Source: Dallia pectoralis
Lineage: Eukaryota; Chordata; Actinopteri; Esociformes; Umbridae
Length of the DNA stretch: 64,000 bases
Reading direction: 5' to 3'
Assembly (NCBI GenBank): GCA_029465975.1
Contig: CM055755.1
Location: forward strand, 9,913,304 to 9,977,303
This document shows positions 46,066 through 55,220 of the stretch, one piece after another. A program made the translations under genes and the position numbers. The notes under the pieces were generated by a model. The model had not been told where the DNA came from. It made no database searches and worked only from the letters and a program-made list of their open reading frames with translations. Position 1 is the stretch's first letter. Each line of letters starts with the position of its first letter.

Positions 46066-48102
46066 CTAGGTGACCTTGGCTGAAGCAGGCTTGTGTTGTG
46101 AGGAAGCCAGTTTGGCCGTCTGTATCTGCTTGGCAACCAGCTTTGGAAACTGCTTGGCGTACAGAATGTCTGTGTACTGCCACTCTGGAGTGACGAGGCG
46201 CCGACAAAGTGTTTTGCTGGGCCCGTCCAGCCCAGGGTTCAGATTGTAGCCCTCGATGACCGCCGCCCCGGACTGGACCGGCTTAAGCCCAACGTCCTTC
46301 ACTTTCGACGGGTCCACCGCGCCACCGCCCTGCAGACACATTTGGGCAAGTTCGGCACGTCGATCCTGTAGCTGATTCACCTCGTCCCTCATCTTCTCAC
46401 GCCCCACCATAACGTCCACGCGGCGCCAGAAGGTGGCGTTAAAGTGCAGGTAGAGTCTCCAGTCGAGGGCGTTCCATGCCCGGATCTTGTCGGCAGTTTG
46501 CCGGGAGAGTGCCTGCCGCGTCCCCTCTCTCCGGCTGTTCAGCTTAAAGGAAACAACGTCGTCAAGTGACCAACAGAGGGCGTGCCTGAGCAGGATCATG
46601 GACTCGTCAAAGTACTCTGTGAGGAGGATGAGGTGGAAGTCCTGCTCGACAGTGCTGATGATCAGGGCGACCTGCATCTCCAGATCTTCCGTGGTCCCCG
46701 CACCGAGGTGGTTGTCGAAGCCAAAGTCAAAAGTCTGGAGGTCTTGGGCTAAGAAGTTGTTTGGCAGGCTATTGTTAAAAGTACGAGAACCATTGTCCAA
46801 AAAGTCCTCCAGGCTCTTCATGTTGTTAAATGCTGGTATGCCCTTAAAGTAGGTGAAACATGATTCCATCATGGCCACAGGGTTCCTCAGAATAGAGAAG
46901 TAAAATGTTTCTTGTGGCATTACCTTTACCACCTGTAGAACACAACAGGAGAAGATGAAAGCAAAAACACAATTTTTTTGTGATGCATCCATGGTGAATA
47001 ATCATTGTGTATGTTTTATATATTTGCCGTATATTCTCTGAGGAAAAATCAGCGCTGGTAGTCTGATCGCCGTTGTGTCTTACGGTGGAACTTACCTCTG
47101 CTCGTTTGAACCTCATGTGGTTGCACATGATGTGGAATTCCTTGACCCTGCCACTTCTGAAACCCTCCACAAAGTGCGGGGCAAAAAAGTTGGGGTAGAA
47201 CAGTGCGGGTTGCTTATCAATTGGCAGGCCAAAGGAGAGATTCCGGCTATCGCCGTAGCGATACAAGATGTTCAGAATGGTGCTGCTGCCTGTTTTGTGG
47301 GTCTTCAGGAAGACAACGTGGTTCTTGCGTTGACAGGTGGTACTTGCCACCACCGGTTCCACATCGCTTATCAGCCCGGCGGTTAAAGACTTAACATTGT
47401 TTCTGTAGGTACTACGAGCGCGAGGGGAACTCTTGCCCAGAATAGAGGGGCTGTTGCTGCTTTTCGGCTGGTTGGTTGATTGGAGATGTGGAAGTCTACC
47501 AGGCATTGTGGGTGGGCCACTGCGTGCAGAATGACCCACTGCCCCTTCTGAGGGCCTGACGGCCACAGACCAAGGAACCCTCGCATGCAGAGTATTATTT
47601 CCCAGTGTGACTTTACTCAGGCCTGTCAATGATATGACCTTATTCCCAGCCGGTTTCCTTGGGTCTTTGAGTGTATTAAAAGGGTTAGAGACCTCTGTGA
47701 CCTTCCCCTCCTGGCCTGGCTTCTCCCTGCCATGTTCATACTCTGCCAGTTGTTTAGAAACTCTTTCTTTCTGTGACCTCACATCCTCCTCAACCACGGG
47801 GGCAGGCAGAGAGCGCAGGCGTTTCCAGTCCCACTGCTCCAACTCCGAGGGAGTTCTCTGGGTATTGTTGGTGAAGTGCGCATTCAGCATCTTATTGTTC
47901 CTGAAACCAAATGGAGTTATATATTACAGATAAACAATCACTGACTCCACCTCATGAAACAGAGAAGAGGCTTATTGCTTCAGTGTGGGTAGACTCTTAC
48001 CTGGACTGCCAGACGACTCCTAGGATCACACAGAGCACAGTTAGAGCCATAAGCACCTTCCATACTGACTTAATGTGTCTGCATAGCACTCCCTTCAGTC
48101 TC
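46066..48102 (-). CDS. gal3st2: Galactose-3-O-sulfotransferase, GAL3ST2-like
   Basis: A Golgi type II membrane enzyme that transfers sulfate from PAPS to C3 of terminal galactose. Three coding exons are seen: 48,102-48,001 (membrane anchor VLMALTVLCVILGVVW), 47,900-47,096, and 46,932-46,066. The introns have GT-AG borders, and the frame is continuous (AG+G = Arg at the first junction, then phase 0 at RAE/VVKVMP). The 5'-phosphosulfate loop is FLKTHKTGSSTILNILYR and the 3'-phosphate site is FYFSILRNPVAMMES. The blocks VMPQETFYFSILRNPV, ALDWRLYLHFN and GYNLNPGLD fit GAL3ST2 better than its paralogues. The C-terminus ends AKVT. About 590 residues are visible, against about 400 in human GAL3ST2, because of a long stem (about 170 residues) between anchor and catalytic domain. 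The exon carrying the start was not found: the first visible exon needs phase 1, and an in-exon ATG before ALTV is an alternative start. Confidence 0.9.
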
Positions 48103-48199
48103 CTGCAGGGGGCAGAAGATCCATAACAATTAAACAGCTGCAGAATCTTCAGGTAGAGAACATCTTGCTGGACTGACTCAATGGCTACCACAAAATGTT

Positions 48200-50110
48200 G
48201 TACATACTTCTATTCACTTGAATGGGTAAGTGTGTGTACAGGCCCACACGCACAACAGTAATATCACTATTTTTTTATTACTATGGCATAGTGATGCAGA
48301 TTAAGGGGCTTCCTGCACTAATTAGGGCAATTAGCTTCCCTGTTTTATGTTGTTAAATAAATTTGCTTTTTTGTCTGAATTGAACGAAAAAACAAAATTT
48401 TTTAATGAACCCTCTGCAATCAGATCGTGAGTGTGTTTGTCTGGGTACTTTGTTTATCGGCTGGCTGTGCGTGATTTTTGGATGGCAGGCTTACATGAAA
48501 AGAGAAAACACACAGTTTTTACTTCCGGTGTACATAGGCCTCCTTGATGTGTGAAGAAGATACAATTCCTTGAGTGTCCTTAGATTTTTTAATTGAGTGT
48601 GGGCTTTTCAGTGAAATTTGCATTACAAATGTTAGACAGCTATCTAGGTAAATTTAACTTTATTTAGACAGCAGCGAACAAGCTACCACCATCAGAGACA
48701 AGCTGACGGCTAACCAGCTAAAAGCTAAATTAGATTGAATATGTATATAGCATTTACATTTTTAAAAGAATGCCAAGCTTTTAAGTGGACCTAATACAAA
48801 TTAAAATGCTATAACAAAATGTATTTTCATGACCAAGTCATCAATCTCATTGAGGGACAATATTCAAAATGAAAATGCTATCTGTCAGACGTCTCATCAA
48901 GGCTGGTCTTCAATTAGGATGTAACTTCCTTGTTCTGTGTGAAGTGCAAGAATAATTTATTTACAACTCTAGATAGCTTTGGCATCTAACTCTAACAACT
49001 TGCTATTCTATTTGGTTTCGCATTAAACTTTTTAAATTTGTGTCCTAGGCTATAGTGACACAGAAGAGCAGAAAGTCCTATTCTATATAAAGACTAGAAT
49101 GACTGGATAACAGCAAGCAAGCTTGGCAATCTTGTTAATGTTGATGGAATGTGTGGTTCAGAATTTCGATTTCATAATAAAAAGACCAAAATAAACATAA
49201 AATAATTAGACAGACACCATATGTAGGAGCGTGGATACATTGACGATATTTGTTTTTGTCAAATAACATATTTCCCAAATATTTTTTCGAAATGAATTTC
49301 CACATTTCTTATTGTGTACATCTTACAACTGGCTCATTTAATGTAAAAAAAATGTATTGGTTGTCACCCCGATATTTCCAGTTCAGTTTAAGCTCTGAAA
49401 CGTGATGCCAAAATAACGTGCAATCATCATACTGGTCAGTTAATCAATATACCTTCACTAGAACATTAGAACATGGGGAGAGGAAGAACAAGCCACTGAA
49501 ACCTCCACTAGACTGGGAGGTTAGCTTGGATCACATTTCTACCATTATAAATAAACTCAAGACATTGATTTATTTATACATACATACATTAGACACATAA
49601 ATTATACACAGAATTATACACAGAATACTCTATTGCAAATTGTGGCAAATGCCTAACTTCTTCTTCTGCGGATGTATTGGCAGATCGCAACCAAAGGTGC
49701 AAACACCGCCACCTACTGTACTGGAGTGTGAGTCCGATCAAGGCCTCCCTTCACTATGTTTTTGTTCGCACACTTGTATCCTTAATTAAGTGTAACATCC
49801 ACCTTGATACTATCCCTTCATCGACTCCTCCTTGCAGCACTCCACCCATTCCCCCTCAAATGTCTCACTGTTTTATGGCATTCCTCTAGCTCTATACATT
49901 TCAGCAATTGATCTGGGTTTTTGAGGTCCTCGTGAATGTTCTGAACACCCAGGGGTCAGGGGGTGAAAGGGGGAGGATGTGGTGGGAGGAGAGAGGGAGA
50001 GGATGTTCAGTTGATAATGGGGAGGCTTCTTTGGTCGGGAGCAAGCAACGAGACCCTTTTTCTGCGACCCTTTACTCTGATGTTGCTTGTTGAGGGAAAA
50101 AACCCTAATT
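48200..50110. other. No gene recognised
   Basis: AT-rich sequence upstream of the sulfotransferase. Its first exon and promoter could lie here, but no CpG-rich stretch or clear exon is seen. Confidence 0.35.
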
Positions 50111-50114
50111 TTAT

Positions 50115-50547
50115 AATCTACAGTCTACAATCATGTCCGCGACATCATTGGGCAGTCTTTGGTCTTGGCCATGGTGGAGAGTTTTTTTTTCAATTTATTA
50201 TTATTTAACCAGTATTTAACCAGGTAGAGGTTAAATAAAAACACCTTTAAATCTGTTTGATTGATTGCTTCTGTGGACAGGTGTCAGCTTGTTACCTGCA
50301 TAAAAGACACATTTGAGGAAGAAATATTGCTCCTTGACAGGGGATCAAATACTTTTTTGAGTAAGTTACAAATCGATTTATAACTTTTTTGAAATTAGTT
50401 GTTTTGTATTTTTTGGTTGTTATTCTATGCATGTCTCTCACTGTTAATATAAATCTACCATTAAAATTACAGAGTGATCATGTCTTTGTCAGTGGGCAAA
50501 CTTACAAAATCAGCAGAGGTTGAAATACTTTTTTCCTTCATTGTACC
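50115..50547 (-). mobile_element. Left half of a Tc1-like element, truncated
   Basis: On the minus strand from 50,547: TACAATGAAGGAAAAAAGTA, a CAACCTCTGCTGATTTTGTA block, TTTGCCCACTGACAAAGACA, a TTTTAATGGTAGATTTAT block, and later CACCTGTCCACAGAAGCAAT. The antisense of the start of a Tc1 transposase follows (MAKTKD-like, ATG near 50,172). About 70 bases with a TTATTTAACCAGGTA-type repeat interrupt it at about 50,190-50,260. The transposase is cut off and broken by a stop. Confidence 0.85.
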
Positions 50548-51909
50548 TACAATGGTTAATCACCTACCGTCATACACGCAAAGCTCAAAACAAATGCTAA
50601 AAATGTGAGGAACACGTTCTAAACATTTTTTAATTGTCCATTTTTTAGAGATTTTTTAGCGATCAATCAATGCAAAGTATGTGTCGGATTTCCTGGCCCT
50701 GGTCCAAATGTACAGAACATCTCAGGATAGTGTGATTAAGTCACCACCACTATTGAGCTGTGGATGCTCTGAGTATTTGTATTCATCTCATAAAAAAGTC
50801 TGTGTTTACGTACATTTCGAAATACAATTGTTCTAGTCATCTTCCCCTCTATAACCACGAATCCTTAAAAGGAAATCGTGTCATGTTCAGATTACGTGTA
50901 TCTAAAAAAAAGCACAGCTTTGTCAATAAACCATGGTGTTTACCTTACAGCCTGTATTTCAGGGATGTTCTAGCATGTGGCTACACCTTTTGACCGTACC
51001 GTTGGTTGTGAGTAGAGCAAGGGGAGGTACTACTTAGACCCATACATATTACCAAGAAAGACATGAGAAACAAGTTACCACTCCCAAGTTTTCAGAAGTG
51101 TGGGAAAGCAGCTGGACCTGAGAGGTTAAAAATAACATACATGGCTTTACTGGTGTGCCAAGAGAACAGAAGCTAAAGACACAGTCTAAGTCGAAACTCA
51201 TCGCAGAACATTTACGATCTGTCATTTAAAGTCAATCCGCAAATACACTTACAATAAGTGCATGGCTAGGTGAGATGTCAACATGTCCCATTTTCCCTCA
51301 AGCTATTTATCAGTCAGTGCGTGTTGGACAAAGGCATTGATATAATTTATTAATAAATTATAGACGCATAGTAGAGACAAGACATCAAATAGAGTTGGCT
51401 TTTAGTTCCGTCAAAACATATTGATGTAATACATTTTTTGTAGTGGAGTCACAAAAAATGGAATAGTTTTAAGATGTTTAAGATATTTAAGAAGACACAC
51501 CCACTCCAAGCTGGCGGTGGGCGAACCAAAGAGAGCTCGCCTACAGATCGCCGGAGATTTTCGAGCTGAGGTAGTTAGGGGTTTTACAGTCTGGCCAGCT
51601 AGCTGAAAATCCTATGTGTGCCTGTACGTGTCCTGCCCTTCTCATCAGAAGCACCACTCAAGTCTACTGTCGTTAGGTTTGAGAATCAGTATGAGAAAGG
51701 AGGAGCACTTCTTTTCCGAAGCATGTCAAGGATATTATTGCAATAACGTATCGCGCAGGATGAATTACCACCAACGTTAATAAAGTACCGGTAGCTAATA
51801 TATGCAATACGTTTTTATTTTGGCTGGTACTTGATGTAGTTCGTTACCATGCACCCTAACAAGATGTAAAACAGACCCACAACGTCAAAGATCTACTATA
51901 ATTCTTTAT

Positions 51910-52088
51910 TGTCACGAATGGGATGACGGACAAAAGCGCAGGGGGAATGAAGGACATATAGTGAATAAAAATGTAACTATAAATGAAGAAACACTACACA
52001 AGACAAGACATACGCAAACGTAACGTGGGTAAAAACCACACAAAGACAGACGACGCTGGTTGCTGGTTGTATTTCACAAAACGTGACA
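51910..52088. mobile_element. Very short LTR-like insertion with TTTAT target duplication
   Basis: Starts TGTCACGAATGGG and ends AACGTGACA, flanked by TTTAT at 51,905-51,909 and 52,089-52,093. The same place in copy 1 (around 4,556-4,605) lacks it. At 179 bp it is much shorter than the other LTRs, so it is probably an internally deleted solo LTR. Confidence 0.75.
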
Positions 52089-52696
52089 TTTATTTATCTA
52101 CTCCAAACCCACCGCTGATGTTCAATGAACTTTTTTAAATATTTTGGTGTAGAAACTGGTTGATTCATTTAAATTGGTTTAACAGTAGATTATTCATTAT
52201 CTCCAAGGGTCTCTAACACGCCAATCTACGACTACGGAATAAAAATTGTAGAGTGGAAAAATGTAAAACCATTATGGATTTATTTTGCATTCAGTCGAAG
52301 GGTAGACACATTTTTTTAATTGCTTCAATTCGGTTGAAAATAAGAAAACCATTGAAAAGAATTCTGACCTGCCATTGCGTCTACATTGCCATTGAAATAT
52401 TTTTCTCTCAAATTAGCCCACAGTTGGTGTTGAGTTTGAGGAACAATCAAGCTTTTAAACCAGGACTTAAAATCAAACAAACATTTAATAGTAGCATAAG
52501 GCACTCCACCATAAAATGTTGTTCGCAGCGAGTGCTTATGAATAACGGAATGCACTGTCAGATAGTTCGCTGTGTTGCCTATAATGGACAAGCATTCATT
52601 GTGAGCACTAGCATTAAACCTACCGCTTTTAACTATCACCAAAGTAATGTAACACAAAGCCAAGTGCCCAACACAAGTCATTTTTAATTAACTTAC

Positions 52697-52819
52697 GATC
52701 CGCATAGCTGCAATGAGATCAGTAAAAACAACGTGCACACTTTCATCGATTTCGTTGGCGAGTGTGGCATCTTGCGTGTCTGTGCCAGGAGGAGGTAACC
52801 AGGAATGTCCGTCACGCAT
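52697..52819 (-). CDS. Putative first coding exon, unidentified gene, copy 2
   Basis: An ATG at 52,819-52,817 opens 41 codons ending at a GTAAGT donor (plus-strand ACTTAC at 52,691-52,696). The peptide begins MRDGHSWLPPPGTD and ends VVFTDLIAAMRI; it is acidic in the middle (ANEIDESVH). The exon ends in phase 0. It does not fit the phase-1 start of the first visible exon of the sulfotransferase 4.6 kb downstream, so it is probably not that gene's first exon. Upstream is a GA-rich tract (52,955-53,000), as in copy 1. No homologue is recognised. Either this copy or the one at 5,812 could be a pseudogene. Confidence 0.5.
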
Positions 52820-53370
52820 GAAACTATGACCCAAGTCACTCTCCCAAGACCTCCATCCTACATCCCTAGGCAGAATCCCTGGTACCCTCTCAGAGTAGGG
52901 TTCTCAGCTCGGAACTCCACCCACTGACGACTATTGGCTCGACAAACAGTACAGATTTGAGAGACAGAGAAGATGGAGAGATGGAGAAGGGAGGGAGGGG
53001 AGTATGGGGTGCCGTTTGCACATTTGGTAATGCTAATTCAAACATTTACAGAGGAATGAGGAGTAATGAAGAGCAATGTTTTGCAGTAACACAAAATTGT
53101 TAAATAATATCTTGTGTAAATATAATTGAATTGTAAATGTTCAGTGTAAACACAAATGCTATATGTAAATGTTAAAATCGCAATGTAGTTCGCTTTTGAC
53201 CGAAAATTAATTGCAGGCACCAAAATCTATTCCACCTTTGATTCCAAAATGTATGCTAAAATGTATGAACAACTTTTCATTTTAAGACAGCAAATACAGT
53301 TGAAAGGGCATTTGATAGTTTAGTTTTAAGTGTGTAACAAACATTTTAATTTACTAACTGAATTGGTTGT

Positions 53371-54031
53371 TGTCACGAAATCCAACGAATGAAGTGCAGA
53401 AGGAGTGAGATGCTGAGCCGGAGAATCAGGTTCGGTTGGTGTTTTAATGACACAGATTAAAACACCACAACGTAGCAACAAACAGAAAACACTATGCATG
53501 AAAACAGCATAACTGTGCTTCTAATGAACATTACTACACAGGAGTGCTCTCCCCTGCACACCCTGTGACAGCACAGCACACCCATACATGACAGTACCCC
53601 CCCGAAAATGTCGGGCTCCCAGACCGACCAGGCCATACCCCTAAAATGTCATGGTAGTTGGGCGGGAGGGAGAGAAGGCAAAAGCCAAAGGAGCTGGTTC
53701 TGCAGGGGGTGTTCCCTGCAATGTTCTCCGCCATGGAGGCATTTTTTGTTCTCCTCCCCCATCTGTCCAGCATAGGGAAGGTCAACAGAGGCAAGAATGG
53801 CAGAGGAGAGACCGGCAAAGGAGAAACCAGCAAAGGGGAAACCGGCAGAGCAGAGACCAGCAGAGGAGAGACTGGCAGAGACCACTCGTCCAGGCCCGAG
53901 ATCCTGCGCCTCTTTCTCCAGCTGTCTCAAGTGTATCGTGCCGACCGTGCACTCAAAGCTGCGGCGGTTGTATAAAATATTCTCCTTTGTTGCAGGAAAA
54001 TATGCCTGCTGATTCTGAGGGTGAATCATTC
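53371..54031 (-). mobile_element. Partial non-autonomous LTR element: 3' LTR plus internal region
   Basis: A 223-bp LTR (53,371-53,593; TGTCACGAAATCC to TACATGACA) is followed on its internal side by a polypurine tract (minus strand GGGGGGGTAC, 53,594-53,603). The internal region extends to 54,031, where TGTCACGAA marks the expected 5' LTR border; the rest of that LTR is missing or unrecognisable. The LTR's right end matches the LTR at 23,899-24,363. The layout (5' LTR, two bases, then ATG) is the same as in the element at 54,592-57,901. Confidence 0.7.
53649..54029 (-). CDS. Repeat-bearing ORF of the partial LTR element
   Basis: A 126-codon minus-strand ORF starting two bases after the presumed 5' LTR border. 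The protein begins MIHPQNQQAYFP and continues with a CTVGTIHLRQLEKEAQ segment, then degenerate five-residue repeats of the SAGFPFAGFSFAGLSSA type. The repeats come from a 15-bp tandem array at about 53,805-53,885. There are no protease, RT, RNase H or integrase motifs. It is comparable in position and style to the ORF at 55,221-57,488 but not alignable with it by eye. Whether it is translated is unknown. Confidence 0.45.
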   Translation of the reverse strand: MIHPQNQQAYFPATKENILYNRRSFECTVGTIHLRQLEKEAQDLGPGRVVSASLSSAGLCSAGFPFAGFSFAGLSSAILASVDLPYAGQMGEENKKCLHGGEHCREHPLQNQLLWLLPSLPPAQLP

Positions 54032-54591
54032 TGTCACGAACTGACGGAGATTTGGAATCACTTCAAAATCAAAATCTCTCGTCTTTTTGGAAAAATGTCA
54101 ACAAACACTGACAGTCAAAATACACTTACTGATTCGTTATTGGGGACCTGGTGTAAATTATTTTAACAACAAGCAAAGGCAATGAATGGGTCCGGGGATA
54201 AGATCATTGAAACCGGGAACCACTCATCAACTTCTGATTAAAGCCTTAGACCCCACTGTTTGGGGGGTAGGACTGGAGTGCAATTTGCAATTGTATATGT
54301 TCTGTAGATACAATACTATGAACAAAATGTAAGCAAACTTTCAACAAACAGTCTTGATTAAAAATGTACTTGCATTGATTAATTAGATTTTACGGCACAG
54401 TTCTGGCATCCTTTAATATTAGAACCCAAACAGTTAATAAGAAGTGCATGCAACCCGAACAAAAGCAAGAATTAGAGGCATATTAGAAATATGCTTAAAT
54501 ACATTAGGGAGGACACAAAACAAACAACGTTGGAAGGTGATGAAATCAAGTACTCTTGTGACAGGATGTGACATTCTATAAACAGGATGTG

Positions 54592-55002
54592 TGTCACGAG
54601 ACTCGTAGGGTGTAGTGCAGGATGAAGCCAGGTGCAGAGCCAAATAATCCGTTTTGGTAAGTTTATTACGACAATCAAACATAAAACAAACCGTGAACGG
54701 CGGAAAAAGCCTAAACTGTTGTAAATGAAAAGAACAATGCGCATATATAGCGGCTTCTAATAAAACATTTAGACAGTAGTAGACCACGACCAAAACACTC
54801 ACCTCTAACTAACATGTGACATAGAACAATGCGAAGCAATGAGTGCACTGCTCGCGACCCTCTTATATCCCAACATAAAGTGACAGATTACTAACAGCTG
54901 TGACCACGTGAAAGAGGAAGTAATCACAGCTAGTGAGAACAAAAACACGGAAGTGGATCACCGAAATGGAAGTGTAGCAACGCCACCACACCAGTCGTGA
55001 CA
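54592..55002 (-). repeat. 3' LTR of the young element
   Basis: 411 bp, TGTCACGAGACTC to CCAGTCGTGACA on the plus strand. It appears identical to 57,491-57,901. The first 155 bp in sense orientation (U3) are nearly the same as in the solo LTR at 26,651. Confidence 0.97.
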
Positions 55003-55220
55003 GTATCCCCCACTAAAAGGCTAGCTCCCCAGATAGCCGAACGGAAACACAACACCAAAACAAGGGAGCAACAGGGAGAGAACCCACAGTTAAACCCAAA
55101 AGGGTCAGTCCAGGACCGCAGGTCCAGCCCTGAAAAGGCCTCAGTGGCTGAGAGTCCGCCATCTAGTGCGGCAGAGAGACCGCCATCTAGTGCGGCAGAG
55201 AGTCCGCCATCTTGTGCGGC

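Larger units (their letters stand above)
50550..53370. repeat. Segmental duplication, copy 2 (partner 1,950-6,780)
   Basis: Collinear with copy 1 but shorter because it lacks several insertions and has small deletions. It starts at the end of the Tc1 fragment and is interrupted at 53,371 by an LTR inserted after GAATTGGTTGT. Only the exon at 52,697-52,819 looks coding. Confidence 0.85.

Noticed and set aside
52697..52819. The MRDGHSW exon as the missing first exon of the sulfotransferase
   Set aside because: It ends in phase 0, whereas the exon starting at 48,102 needs phase 1. A similar exon at 5,812 has no sulfotransferase downstream within the window.
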